A stretch of DNA of 64,000 bases, taken from assembly GCF_023703775.1 (NCBI RefSeq), contig NZ_CP098515.1, positions 1-64,000 on the forward strand, in the 5' to 3' direction. How positions within the stretch are numbered: the first letter of the stretch is position 1; every line of letters starts with the position of its first letter. A program made the position numbers and the translations under genes. This document shows, in pieces, positions 1 through 8,467 of the stretch. The notes beneath the pieces were generated by a model. That model was not told the DNA's origin. It saw nothing but the letters and a program-made list of their open reading frames with translations, and did no database searches. Source of the DNA: Haloplanus sp. GDY1 (lineage in GTDB: Archaea > Halobacteriota > Halobacteria > Halobacteriales > Haloferacaceae).

Positions 1-92
1 AATGTTAGAAATTCAATTATCGTCAAGGGCGTTCACTCGGGATTGGGCGGATAATTCACTACCGAGATACACCAGATTACTTGCCTAACATC

Positions 93-362
93 ATGACCTC
101 TGATCCACGCTTTCGTGGTTGGAACGTAATCAATCAGCACGGTATTTGGGCTACAATTCAATGCCCTGAGTGCGGTACCGAACAGATGGTTAACAAACGA
201 GCCCCGGTAGCGACTGAACCTGCTGAGTGTTCTGAGTGTAGAGAAGTGGCAGAGTACGACCACTCCGCTGGACTTGCGCTTGTCTTGGTGGCTGTCGGTC
301 TTCTGTGTGCCATCGCTCGCAAAGGTTGGTTACCAAGGATTGCGAATAGTCCGTCTCGTTAG
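93..362 (+). CDS. Small zinc-ribbon membrane protein, hypothetical
   Basis: The protein has about 89 residues. Two CxxC pairs (CPECG near residue 25 and CSEC near residue 45) suggest one zinc ribbon. A hydrophobic stretch (AGLALVLVAVGLLCAIA) near residues 60-77 is probably one membrane helix, followed by a short basic tail. An in-frame ATG four codons upstream (81) is an alternative start. It lies upstream of the partition locus on the same strand but about 175 bp away, so it is probably a separate unit. I do not recognise a family and infer no function beyond metal binding and membrane anchoring. Confidence 0.45.
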   Translation: MTSDPRFRGWNVINQHGIWATIQCPECGTEQMVNKRAPVATEPAECSECREVAEYDHSAGLALVLVAVGLLCAIARKGWLPRIANSPSR

Positions 363-465
363 AATGACTCGCTGGATTTGCCCATTAGACTGTGTAGCTA
401 ATCCGATCATCCAATCTATTCAGTTCATCAACCTGGCTATCTATTCCAGCTAGGTATGATGACTG

Positions 466-498
466 GACGGTATAGCTATACTACTCAGCTATACCGTC
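466..498. promoter_or_regulatory. Perfect 12-bp inverted repeat upstream of parA
   Basis: The arms GACGGTATAGCT and AGCTATACCGTC are perfectly complementary around a 9-bp spacer, 40 bp before the chosen parA start. A weaker imperfect repeat (ACCTGGCT/AGCTAGGT) lies just upstream at about 431-455. Partition operons commonly carry an operator or centromere in this position, so this is a candidate parS or autoregulatory site. No protein-binding evidence exists here. Confidence 0.65.
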
Positions 499-537
499 TG
501 ACTTAGTTTTATGGATACTCCCTGTCGTTGTAGAGCT

Positions 538-1377
538 ATGCTGGCCTATACGACGTACTCGGAAGCGGGCGGCGTCGGTAAGTCCACACTCGCGGCGAAC
601 CTTGCTGTCGCGGACGCACGCGCAGGCCGAGACGTACTGGTCGTCGACTTGGATCCCCAAGAAGCGTCAGTTTCGTACCTCCTTGATGTAGGCGAGCGCC
701 GGAGCGATGCGCAGGCCGATTCCCTCGTTCGACACATGGTCGAACGCGAGCGAGGCCCGTTCGAAGATCTCATCGAAACCAGCGAAGGCGTCGATGTCAT
801 TCCGGCACACAATAGCCTCGAACAGCTCGACCGGCATTTGAGTCGACGAGAAGAGGAAGCGAACGACTTCGGTGAGAACTGGAATCGGAACGTCCAGTTA
901 CTGCGTGTCCTCCGAGACAACGGCATCCACGAGAAGTACGACACCCTTATCGTCGATCCGCCGGCGACGGCTGATGTCAAATTATACAACGCCATCCACG
1001 CCACGCGCTCGCTACTTGTGCCGTTTGAACCATCGGGTAAGGGCCGAAAATCCGTCGACGGACTCGAAGATCTCGTCCCTGGCCTCGAAGAGAACCTCAA
1101 CATCAACGTGGGCGTCCTCGCAATCGTCCCCAACCGCTTCAAGGGAACGAACGACCAGCAGGATATGCTCGACGACATCAAGAAACGGGAGTACGATATT
1201 CCGGTTGTACTGAATGAACGCGGATCACTATTCGAGGGCTGCTGGCGACAACAGTGTTCGGCGTTCAAATACATCGAAGAACATCGATCCCGGAAGCGAG
1301 ATTACGAATTAGAGACTCTCGAACGGATCGAGCAACTTGCCGATCACCTGTGGAAGACCGTGGAGGCTCCAGCATGA
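538..1377 (+). CDS. parA: ParA/Soj-type partition ATPase
   Basis: This 279-residue deviant Walker ATPase of the ParA/MinD family should separate plasmid copies or position the element. The N-terminal SEAGGVGKST is the deviant Walker A motif, with GG and the signature lysine. VLVVDLDPQ follows as the A' motif and YDTLIVDPP as Walker B. An ATG at 511 adds nine residues (DTPCRCRA and the initiator) that do not look like the family, so I start at MLAYTTYSEAGG (538), the usual beginning of haloarchaeal ParA. The stop overlaps the next start (ATGA), indicating a two-gene partition operon. Confidence 0.93.
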   Translation: MLAYTTYSEAGGVGKSTLAANLAVADARAGRDVLVVDLDPQEASVSYLLDVGERRSDAQADSLVRHMVERERGPFEDLIETSEGVDVIPAHNSLEQLDRHLSRREEEANDFGENWNRNVQLLRVLRDNGIHEKYDTLIVDPPATADVKLYNAIHATRSLLVPFEPSGKGRKSVDGLEDLVPGLEENLNINVGVLAIVPNRFKGTNDQQDMLDDIKKREYDIPVVLNERGSLFEGCWRQQCSAFKYIEEHRSRKRDYELETLERIEQLADHLWKTVEAPA

Positions 1378-1781
1378 AATCCGGCGCTGGCGACGATCCA
1401 TTCGCTGAGGATAGTTCGGAGGCAGAAGATACGTCCACGGACGCGGATACCGACCAGGACGGTGGGGTGTCAGAGGAAACGCAATCGGTTTCGGAATCGA
1501 GTTCGCCGTCTCTCAGTGGTCCAAGCGGTCAGGCACAAACTCAGTCTCTTCCTTACAAATACAGACGCGATTCGGTGAAACAGGGGCGGAATCAGCAACC
1601 GGTCTTCCTACAGTCTGAGACTGAAGAACTGATCGAGAAGACCATCGATCGTATTGAGGAGCGCTTCGACGAGAATATCTACAAGACCGATGTCGTCGAG
1701 GCGATGTTGGTAGCCGGGGGTGAAGGAACGACGCCGGAGGCCGTGCTACAGCGATGGGGTTATGGGATGAAAAATCGGTGA
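1374..1781 (+). CDS. Partition partner (ParB-like position), acidic DNA-binding candidate
   Basis: This 135-residue protein starts inside the parA stop codon (ATGA overlap), so it is translationally coupled. Residues 1-60 are very acidic and low in complexity (SSEAEDTSTDADTDQDGG). The C-terminal half is helical (ETEELIEKTIDRIEERFDEN, then KTDVVEAMLVAG) and resembles a ribbon-helix-helix or small centromere-binding domain more than a classical ParB nuclease fold. From position and size I infer the centromere-binding partner of ParA. Sequence alone does not name the family. Confidence 0.65.
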   Translation: MKSGAGDDPFAEDSSEAEDTSTDADTDQDGGVSEETQSVSESSSPSLSGPSGQAQTQSLPYKYRRDSVKQGRNQQPVFLQSETEELIEKTIDRIEERFDENIYKTDVVEAMLVAGGEGTTPEAVLQRWGYGMKNR

Positions 1782-1838
1782 TGTATCCTCTTCGGACGCT
1801 GGGCGTCAAGCCCTAACTCGGCCTTGTAAAGCGACCTC

Positions 1839-2333
1839 TTACCCTCTCTCGGCAACACTCAGATAGAGTGCGTAGTTTCCGGTCTGCTCTCCCGTCTCCT
1901 TATCCTCAGTTTCCTTCAGATTGATTTCCACACGCCGACTGTAGTCTTCCATCTCCACGATCCAACTGAAGAGTCCGGCGACTGTTTCAATAAATTCTGC
2001 ATGACCCGTGAGACGAACCGTCGAGATATCGGTGGGGAACGTACTTCCCGTGAAGTCACTCGGTTTTTCGATGGTCGCTCGTCTGAGTTCGCTTGCAGAT
2101 GGGCGATCGAGATCCTCGAGCCATTCCATCGCGCTGGCTTTCTTCACACTACCGGACCCCGTCGTAGGCAACTGTTCGAGTTCTGTGTTCGGTGACTGAT
2201 TTGTGTTCTTTTCCGGTTTTCCTGAGCCGGCTGATCCCCTGTTCGTCCGCTCGAACGATGCTCCACACTGATCACACTCGCCACTGGCTTCGTTGGCTGG
2301 CAGGAGGGCACCACATTCTTCGCAAAACTTCAT
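1839..2333 (-). CDS. Zinc-ribbon hypothetical protein
   Basis: The protein has about 164 residues. An N-terminal zinc ribbon reads MKFCEECGALL...CDQCG (CxxC-x14-CxxC). A linker rich in S, N and E follows, then a conserved-looking C-terminal domain (EWLEDLDRPSASELRR onward). I chose the start immediately before KFCEECG; a further 22 codons upstream lack conserved character. It runs against the partition operon and appears monocistronic. The zinc-ribbon-plus-domain layout is common in haloarchaeal accessory proteins; the role is unknown. Confidence 0.6.
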   Translation of the reverse strand: MKFCEECGALLPANEASGECDQCGASFERTNRGSAGSGKPEKNTNQSPNTELEQLPTTGSGSVKKASAMEWLEDLDRPSASELRRATIEKPSDFTGSTFPTDISTVRLTGHAEFIETVAGLFSWIVEMEDYSRRVEINLKETEDKETGEQTGNYALYLSVAERG

Positions 2334-2900
2334 GCTCACTGGGTTCTCTGCGTCTGGATTTTTAAATTGGAGGGGAAGGGGGTTTTCGATCTGTCGCATC
2401 CCAGCACGGTTCCGTGTGATTGACTCTCTCCCTTCGAACTCTGATTTCGTGCACAGTAGTTGAGACCCGCTCTCTCAATGCACGAGTGCTGGGCGAGGAC
2501 CTCCCAACGTCCACTCACCGCTCGGAGGCCTCGTCGATCGCCGTGGCGAACTCCTCGACGCGCTGTGACCCGACGAGAACGTCGCGACGGTTCGAGCTCA
2601 GTTTTAGTATAGCGATATATGATTTATATATGGGTATTTTGGTCTGTTAGGGTCTCTAAGGCTGGAAATGGGCATTTCAGGTTGTTTTCTACTTGTTCAT
2701 GATTACACGAATAATCACGACCAAATTTTAGTACCCCACCGCTGTCGGTGAAGCACGAATGCTGCAATCGGCTCAGAAAGACGCTTTCCCCGGGGTAGAG
2801 CCGTCAAGAACAGGGCTCGAGATTTCTTTGATTCTATTCAGCCGAGTCCGTGGAGATAGCGGGGGCCGTTTTCCTGATAGACCAGATGCCTGTGACCTAT
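2334..2900. other. AT-rich intergenic region without a convincing gene
   Basis: About 570 bp with no convincing coding sequence. Positions 2600-2740 are markedly AT-rich, with TATA-like tracts (gatttatatatgg near 2622-2634). These could be a promoter for an untranslated or long-leader transcript toward the wHTH gene. Short open frames here have no recognisable features. Confidence 0.4.
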
Positions 2901-2927
2901 ATGACCACAAAGTACGAATGGTGTTCT

Positions 2928-3431
2928 ATGACTGGAGGTGAATCGAGCTCCGAGGACCCGATGAAACGCCAACCCACGGGTGAAGACCGGGTGCGGATGG
3001 TCGCCCGGCAGGTTTCAGAGCCGCGGACAGCAAACTGGATCGCCTCCGAAGCGGACTGGTCACACGGGCCGACTAAGCGCGCCCTCGAACGGCTCGTCGA
3101 CGACGGCATCCTCCACCGTGACGACACCGGGGCCCACACGACATATTTCCCCGATTATCGTCGTCAAGCGATTACGGAGGCCATACGCCTTCGGGACAGC
3201 GACCACACCGTCGAAGACCTCACCCAACGGCTGACCGAGATGAACGATCAGATCCGAGGATGGAGGAACGAGTTCGATGTCGGGTCACCGAGCCAACTTC
3301 GCTGGACGATCGTTGATCAGGTACTCGACGTCACCGAAGAGGACCGTCGCCGAGAGATTGCGCGTGAGTGGGAACAGCTCCAGCGGCGAATCGAAATTGT
3401 GGGGTTTGCATCCGGGAGTGGGACTATCTAG
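2928..3431 (+). CDS. Winged-helix regulator, paralog of the gene at 41.9 kb
   Basis: This 167-residue protein has an N-terminal winged helix (RVRMVARQVSEPRTANWI, then TKRALERLVDDGILHRD) followed by a helical region (HTVEDLTQRLTEMNDQIRGW) that may dimerise. It shares the SEPRxxNWI helix, the 'LPDY/FPDYxR' wing and the overall length with the minus-strand gene at 41898-42449, so the two are paralogs. The haloarchaeal family may be DUF7342, by memory. Upstream in-frame ATGs at 2901 and 2850 exist; I chose the start nearest the conserved block. A DNA-binding regulator is inferred; the target is unknown. Confidence 0.72.
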   Translation: MTGGESSSEDPMKRQPTGEDRVRMVARQVSEPRTANWIASEADWSHGPTKRALERLVDDGILHRDDTGAHTTYFPDYRRQAITEAIRLRDSDHTVEDLTQRLTEMNDQIRGWRNEFDVGSPSQLRWTIVDQVLDVTEEDRRREIAREWEQLQRRIEIVGFASGSGTI

Positions 3432-3563
3432 CCCCAGCGACCGAATGTGGGGTCCGGAGATGACGGACCTCGTTCTCCGCACGTTCGTTGCTGCCAAGTG
3501 AATATTTAGGTCTATTCCGATTCACATATAATGTTTTTATAGTAGTGGTCCGTGATACGGCAT

Positions 3564-4259
3564 ATGAACCGTGAGACGGATAGTTCGAATTCGTCTGGGG
3601 CAGCTATTTCTCTTTCAATACCCCCTTCAGATCCGACTTTATTCAAACATAAGGCGACGAGCGACGTCCTTCTCTTTTTAACAAACCACCGATTCAGTGA
3701 ATTCTCACTGCGAGAACTCGCGACACAGATCGGGCACTCACACCAGTCCGTTCGGCGGGCAGTGAACGTTCTCAGCGCGAACGACCTGGTCGTCGAATCG
3801 CCCGAGAGCAACCAGCGACTCGTCCAGATCAACAGACAGCGTCTGTCGATTCCAGACGATCCGATCCTCCGGATTCCCCAACCAGAGTATCACCAACCCG
3901 TCAAAGCCGCGGTTACAGAGCTCCGTGAAAACATCAACGACGTCGTGGGCATCATCCTCTATGGGAGTGTCGCTCGAGGCGAGGCTGACCGACGGAGCGA
4001 CATCGATCTCTGGGTGCTAACCCGCTCTGAGCGAGCTGAAAGCCAACGAGAAGCGAACGCCATTGCCCGTGATCTCGAAGACACGGAGTTCGATGGTGAC
4101 CGATACGCCTACGATATCGATGTCGAGGCTGTCCAGGCAATCCCGGCGTACACCGAAGATATCCGAGAGATCGTCGTTTCGGGGATTCCGGTCTACAAGA
4201 CGAATGACTTCGAAACCGTCGAGAACCTCCTCTTGGAGGAAGGAACTGCTGATGAATAG
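3564..4259 (+). CDS. HTH-nucleotidyltransferase (MNT-type)
   Basis: This 231-residue protein has two domains. Residues 20-95 form a winged helix (FSEFSLRELATQIGHSHQSVRRAV). Residues 125-160 carry the DNA-polymerase-beta-like nucleotidyltransferase signature GIILYGSVARGEADRRSDIDL, that is GS-x6-9-DxD. Family members transfer AMP to proteins or act as antitoxins to HEPN toxins. Here no HEPN gene follows; the next genes are an antitoxin-like/PIN-like pair. The N-terminal DNA-binding domain suggests autoregulation. The start at 3564 removes four residues that precede MNRETDSS. Confidence 0.82.
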   Translation: MNRETDSSNSSGAAISLSIPPSDPTLFKHKATSDVLLFLTNHRFSEFSLRELATQIGHSHQSVRRAVNVLSANDLVVESPESNQRLVQINRQRLSIPDDPILRIPQPEYHQPVKAAVTELRENINDVVGIILYGSVARGEADRRSDIDLWVLTRSERAESQREANAIARDLEDTEFDGDRYAYDIDVEAVQAIPAYTEDIREIVVSGIPVYKTNDFETVENLLLEEGTADE

Positions 4260-4354
4260 CGATGTGTCGACAGCTACTGTACTCGTGTAGAATTGTACCC
4301 ATGTGTTCACACATTGGGGAACAATTTATCAAACTGGGCCGTGTATCTCCTGTT

Positions 4355-4666
4355 ATGAGTCAGGAATCGCTCGACGATACGATCAAATTCCGTGCTGGTC
4401 CGCTTAAAGAAGCGGCAACCGAACTGGATTCCGTCCATTTGGGTGGCATCAATATCAGCGAACTCGCACGTGAGGGGCTTACGCAGATGCTTCAGCGATC
4501 GATGACGGACGACGACAAAATCGCGATTTACGAGCGCTATTCGGCAGGTGACCTCTCGGAGGACGCTGCTCGAGTACTCCTCGGTGACGAATTCGACTTC
4601 CTCGAAGAGGATATTGACGCCTTCCGTGAGGCTGCCACTGACGACACCAGTGACTATCTCGTCTAA
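4355..4666 (+). CDS. Antitoxin candidate (UPF0175-like)
   Basis: This 103-residue protein begins MSQESLDDTIKFR. Its helical N-terminal half (NISELAREGLTQMLQRSM) resembles small DNA-binding antitoxins. The C-terminal half (YSAGDLSEDAARVLLGDEFDF) resembles the UPF0175 pattern in which a helix-turn-helix precedes a toxin-binding tail. The stop codon directly abuts the start of the next gene (TAAATG), so both are co-translated, as expected for a toxin-antitoxin pair. The upstream in-frame region is cysteine-rich and unlike the rest, so I reject it as N-terminus. Confidence 0.65.
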   Translation: MSQESLDDTIKFRAGPLKEAATELDSVHLGGINISELAREGLTQMLQRSMTDDDKIAIYERYSAGDLSEDAARVLLGDEFDFLEEDIDAFREAATDDTSDYLV

Positions 4667-5272
4667 ATGGCTAACGCCGACACACGGTATCCGATTCTCG
4701 TCGATACGGACACATTGATCGCTGTTGCGAATAGCTCCTTGTGGACCCAACTAACGAAACACGTCGGTCTCACGACGACGAACGTCTGCAAACAGGAACT
4801 CAAGCGGCACGCCGAAAACACGCGCGAGACCGCACCAGAGGGAAGCCGCCCATACCGGCTTCATTACGGGAGCCGTACCGCGCTCGGGGCGCTTGAGGAC
4901 GACGAGACACCGCTTACCCAAGTGACGAGCGTCCCCCGGCCCCACGGAGCGGATGCTGGCGAGGAATCGCTCCGACGGGAAGTGGTACAGAATCCCGAAG
5001 CTATCGACTACGTCATCTTGATGGACGCAGCCGGCCGGCGTTCGATTCGCCGCGCTGTCGACGACCAAGACGGAGATATCCGTGTTGTGACTCCGCCGTT
5101 TCTGTTTTATATACTCTACGACAACGAGCTCATTTCGCGTCGTGAGTTCTGCGAAGCGTGCGGAGAGCTGTTGGAACGTGAGGGCTGGACCGGATACAAC
5201 GCCGTGAAGGCTGCGTGGGAAGGGATTCCGATTGATTGTAGCGATATTCTGGACAACCACCTGCTCCCCTGA
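4667..5272 (+). CDS. PIN-like toxin candidate
   Basis: This 201-residue protein has a beta-strand and acidic motif at the N-terminus (YPILVDTDTLIAVANSS), the typical PIN-nuclease opening with a catalytic Asp. A conserved GEESL motif lies near residue 105, and further acidic residues occur mid-protein (YVILMDAAGRRSIRRAV). It lies directly behind the antitoxin candidate with zero spacing. RNA cleavage is inferred from the PIN resemblance; it is longer than minimal VapC (about 130 residues), with an extra C-terminal region containing CEACGELL. An unusual PIN subfamily or another nuclease fold remains possible. Confidence 0.6.
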   Translation: MANADTRYPILVDTDTLIAVANSSLWTQLTKHVGLTTTNVCKQELKRHAENTRETAPEGSRPYRLHYGSRTALGALEDDETPLTQVTSVPRPHGADAGEESLRREVVQNPEAIDYVILMDAAGRRSIRRAVDDQDGDIRVVTPPFLFYILYDNELISRREFCEACGELLEREGWTGYNAVKAAWEGIPIDCSDILDNHLLP

Positions 5273-5281
5273 CGAACCAGT

Positions 5282-6547
5282 ATGAATCAGAACACCTCAT
5301 CGACACACGATGGTACGACACCGCTCACGAGTTCCTTCCAGCGCTACCTCCAAGACAAAGGGAAAGGCCGCGGTGGGGACGGTGGGAACTATCGACGAAA
5401 CGCTGCACGCGAGCTCGAGCGGTTCGCCGAATGGGCCGCCGGTGATCGGGGTAACGACGACTGGACCGGGATCGTCCCCAACGACGTCGACCGTGACCCC
5501 ACCTTCGACGATCTCGATGAACGCGTCTTCCGCGAATACGCCCGGCATCTTGTCGGCGATCGGGGACTCAAACAGAACACGGTACAAACCTATTATCGCT
5601 ATATCTCTGCGTGGTGTGGCTGGTGTGTCAACGAGGGCTATCTCGAGGCGCACTACGCCCAGCGGGCGAGTGCGATGGCGCCGCTGCCTGAAGACGACGG
5701 CCGCAAGCCCGGCGACCAACAGGCCTGGACATCCGAGCAGCGCCACGCTCTCACCCGCTACGTCGACGAACGGGCCCGTGACGCCGTCGAGGCGTACACG
5801 ACACTCCCAGAGGATACTGACCCACTCGACAAGCAGCGAGCCCGCTACGCGGCGCTAAAGGCGGCTCGTGACCGGGCGCTGGTGTTCGTCCTCGCGTACA
5901 CCGCCGTTCGGGTTGGGGAGCTCCTTCGGGACCCGAACGACCCGCGCCGGCGCGGCGTCCGCTGGGAGGACCTCTCCCTCGACGACGGGAGTATGGACGT
6001 CTACCGCAAGAAACAGCAGTGGGACGCCGCGAGCCTCCCTGACCCGGTGATCTCGCCGCTGCGGAGCTACCGCCAGCTGATGGACCCACCGACGGAGCGC
6101 TGGCCAGTGTTTCCGACGTTCGATCAACGGACGCTCGCAGAACTCGTCGAGGAAAAGCTAGCCGACCGAGGGGAACGCCCAGAAGCGATTACTGAGCGAC
6201 GTGAAGAATACGCTCGCGACCTCCTGCTGGCGCTCGATGAGGACATTCGGCCGCCGTCGATCACGACGGACGGTGCACGGTCGATTCTCCAACGGCTCTC
6301 GGAGACCGCAGAGATCGATATCGACCATCCGAAACACGATTATCTCGCGCCGCACGGTGGTCGACGTGGGATGGGGGAGGTACTTGTCCGCGCGTTTGGG
6401 TACACGGTGGCTGCCCGGTACCTGGACAATTCAGAGGAGATGGTGCGAGAGCGGTACTCGCACATTGAGGCCGGCGAACTCGGCGACGTGGCGACAGAAG
6501 CTCTAAACGAGATTGATTCAATCTCAGGGCACTCCGGGAATCAGTAA
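5282..6547 (+). CDS. Tyrosine recombinase/integrase
   Basis: This 421-residue site-specific recombinase has an N-terminal SAM-like DNA-binding domain (about residues 10-125, with LKQNTVQTYYRYISAWCGW) and a C-terminal catalytic domain. Visible catalytic residues are Arg in AYTAVRVGELL near residue 207, His-x-x-Arg in PHGGRRGMGEVL near 357, and the nucleophile Tyr in VRERYSHIE near 390. The usual GH motif before the tyrosine reads LDNS. It begins 10 bp after the PIN-like gene. It could integrate the element or resolve multimers. No tRNA or attachment-site core is visible next to it. Confidence 0.9.
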   Translation: MNQNTSSTHDGTTPLTSSFQRYLQDKGKGRGGDGGNYRRNAARELERFAEWAAGDRGNDDWTGIVPNDVDRDPTFDDLDERVFREYARHLVGDRGLKQNTVQTYYRYISAWCGWCVNEGYLEAHYAQRASAMAPLPEDDGRKPGDQQAWTSEQRHALTRYVDERARDAVEAYTTLPEDTDPLDKQRARYAALKAARDRALVFVLAYTAVRVGELLRDPNDPRRRGVRWEDLSLDDGSMDVYRKKQQWDAASLPDPVISPLRSYRQLMDPPTERWPVFPTFDQRTLAELVEEKLADRGERPEAITERREEYARDLLLALDEDIRPPSITTDGARSILQRLSETAEIDIDHPKHDYLAPHGGRRGMGEVLVRAFGYTVAARYLDNSEEMVRERYSHIEAGELGDVATEALNEIDSISGHSGNQ

Positions 6548-6620
6548 CGAAATTGCTGAATCAGAAGGATACAGGCCTGTAACAGCAAATTCTCAGTACC
6601 TCTAACCCGTAGCTTGCAGT

Positions 6621-7133
6621 ATGCCCCACTGCCCGAATTGCGGAAGCCAGGTCAAAGAAGTTCACCACTATTGCGGATCCTGTGGACGGGCGTTATCCGA
6701 TATTGCAGAGTCGGAAACCGATCCACCGATGGCGATTGATAGAGAAGGATTCCTGTCGGTACGCTCGCTTTCCTACGTCAACGAACTGCTGGAGGGAGAG
6801 CGAGAACTCGACCATGACTCAGTTTCTCACACGCAGTTATCTCGGGATGTGAGCGCAGCATTTGCTGATTTTGCTCGATTAGCGATGGTAAATGATCTCG
6901 ATCTTCTCCAACTATGGGCTGGTGGTTCGAACACGGATGCGCTGAGTATGTCCGTCGACGATATGAACAGCAATCAGTTCCGAGACTGGCTTGCTGCCAT
7001 TGGACTGGGACGAACTCTTCGGATGTACGATGATGCGCTCCACACTGAATTCGAGGACCAGTTCAACGACAGATTACAGAAGTTGATTGAGTTCGCAAAT
7101 GAGGAACTCGACGACGAAGAATTCTCTGAGTAG
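6621..7133 (+). CDS. Zinc-ribbon hypothetical protein
   Basis: The protein has 170 residues. Residues 1-26 form a zinc ribbon (CPNCG-x11-CGSCG). A helical domain follows, rich in L, D and E (SRDVSAAFADFARLAMVND, then DDMNSNQFRDWLAAIGLG). No family is recognised. It stands alone on the plus strand downstream of the integrase. The ribbon at the extreme N-terminus supports the start. Zinc binding is likely; anything else would be a guess. Confidence 0.65.
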   Translation: MPHCPNCGSQVKEVHHYCGSCGRALSDIAESETDPPMAIDREGFLSVRSLSYVNELLEGERELDHDSVSHTQLSRDVSAAFADFARLAMVNDLDLLQLWAGGSNTDALSMSVDDMNSNQFRDWLAAIGLGRTLRMYDDALHTEFEDQFNDRLQKLIEFANEELDDEEFSE

Positions 7134-7308
7134 TTCTTTGCTGCGAGGACTGTCTCGATTCTGTCGACAAAGGGTGCTACCTGAGAGTAGGCTACTTTCG
7201 ACCGAATCGGAATTCCTCGCGCTATCGTGGAAGTAGCTTCCGCTCGGGATGCCTCAGATCTATTCGAGCGCTACTCTGTCGATGCTGCTGGGAGCCGGAA
7301 AACGAAAA

Positions 7309-7890
7309 TCAGCCTAAGAGCGATTCTTCACTCGGTTCACGATCTTCCTCCGCAAGCAACTTCTTGCGAGCTGAGTTGACATTTGACCGAACAGCGTCCT
7401 CGGTGACGCCTCTGATGTCGGCCCACTGAGCGATGGTGTAGCGCTCGGCCTCTTCGACGACGGTCCAGTCGACCGCTTCGTGAAGCGAGCAATCGCCTGC
7501 CACCAACTCGGCGATCCGTTCGAGGAAATCCTGCTCCTCCCAGGCGAGGGCGACATCTTCGAACCGGTGCTGGTCCCGATCGTAGACAGCGAACATCTGG
7601 ACGGCGCCGTCGCGCTCTAGGTCAGCACGAACGTGGGCCGGGAGTGCCTCTAGCGCAACCTCCGGAAGCGGATACGCAGGAACGTCGTGGAGTGAAGCGA
7701 CATCGAAGGGGGTCAGGCCTCGGTGTGAGACATCGCCAAATTTCATCAAGTATCCTGTTTCCGAGGCGAGTTGCGTCCGCCCTTCGAGCAGGTTCTCAGT
7801 CAACTCTGGATAGTCGTCTCGGTCGACCGAGCCGGTCTTGAAGATCGTCACGAAATCACGGTCGCCGCCACTGGGTGGATGTGCTCCCAT
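7309..7890 (-). CDS. Putative HTH protein with sigma-region-4-like tail
   Basis: This 193-residue protein is acidic. Its N-terminal part (residues 10-110, DFVTIFKTGSVDRDDYPE onward) is of unknown fold. Residues 135-185 contain a helix-turn-helix like that of sigma-70 region 4 or archaeal regulators (YTIAQWADIRGVTEDAVRSN). It is the second gene of a minus-strand pair, 34 bp behind the 85-aa gene. A DNA-binding role is inferred; no family name is certain. Confidence 0.65.
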   Translation of the reverse strand: MGAHPPSGGDRDFVTIFKTGSVDRDDYPELTENLLEGRTQLASETGYLMKFGDVSHRGLTPFDVASLHDVPAYPLPEVALEALPAHVRADLERDGAVQMFAVYDRDQHRFEDVALAWEEQDFLERIAELVAGDCSLHEAVDWTVVEEAERYTIAQWADIRGVTEDAVRSNVNSARKKLLAEEDREPSEESLLG

Positions 7891-7924
7891 CAGTCGTCAC
7901 CTTCTGGTATGTGATAGCAATTCG

Positions 7925-8182
7925 TCAGTATGGACTATGAGTCTGGCCCTCCGATGAGTGGTCCTTTGGGGCAGGTTCCCGAAGCGACGCAGCACGATCG
8001 GCAAGCATTTGGAGTACCCAACGTCGGCGTCGATGCTGGTTCTCGTGAGCAACATACGCCCGAACAGTCTCGATGTCGTGCATACAGGCGACGCCGGCGC
8101 GGATGAGTCGTAAGTGGTCAGTCTCGAGGAGCGTTTCCGGCGGGAGTTCCTCGAGAATTCCGCCGACATTCGTTCTGCTCAC
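7925..8182 (-). CDS. Small hypothetical protein, first gene of a two-gene unit
   Basis: This 85-residue, largely helical, basic-and-acidic protein (ELPPETLLETDHLRLIRAGV, then QHRRRRWVLQMLADRAAS) precedes the HTH protein on the same strand with a short gap. The GTTACCCCAC inverted repeat lies 45 bp upstream of its start, inside the probable promoter. No family is recognised. The regulatory palindrome and tight linkage support it as real. Confidence 0.55.
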   Translation of the reverse strand: MSRTNVGGILEELPPETLLETDHLRLIRAGVACMHDIETVRAYVAHENQHRRRRWVLQMLADRAASLREPAPKDHSSEGQTHSPY

Positions 8183-8226
8183 GTGTACCGCCCAAGCGAC
8201 TCAATTGGCTCGCTCCGTTCGATTAA

Positions 8227-8269
8227 CGTTACCCCACAGAAGCGAATTGCTCGGATTCGTGGGGTAACG
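8227..8269. promoter_or_regulatory. Inverted repeat CGTTACCCCAC...GTGGGGTAACG, copy 1
   Basis: Eleven-bp arms separated by 21 bp, 45 bp upstream of the start at 8182. A second copy with the same arms lies at 10527-10566. Between the two copies sit the lipoprotein, DUF192 and 82-aa genes. The interiors differ apart from a GGATTC core in each. This suggests a shared operator or the two ends of an inserted segment. Confidence 0.65.
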
Positions 8270-8467
8270 AAGCTCTCAGGAGCGCATCCTGCTCGCGAAC
8301 CAATCCGTCGGGACGGGTGGCTGGGCTGCGATGATCGGTTAGAGGGATCCGTATGGTTGGTGGAATCAGTCATCGGTTATCTGATGGCCGCGTCTGATCA
8401 GCCTCCTCGTCCCGTTGTCATCGATAAACCGCCAGCAAACAGAGATCAGTCTATCAATCCACAAGCA

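Noticed and set aside
5282-6620. tRNA-derived attachment site near the integrase
   Set aside because: No tRNA-like sequence or duplicated core could be recognised around the integrase gene.
8227-8269. Replication origin boxes (ORB)
   Set aside because: The GTTACCCCAC palindromes lack the long G-run and paired orientation expected of haloarchaeal ORBs, and no Orc1/Cdc6 gene is next to them.
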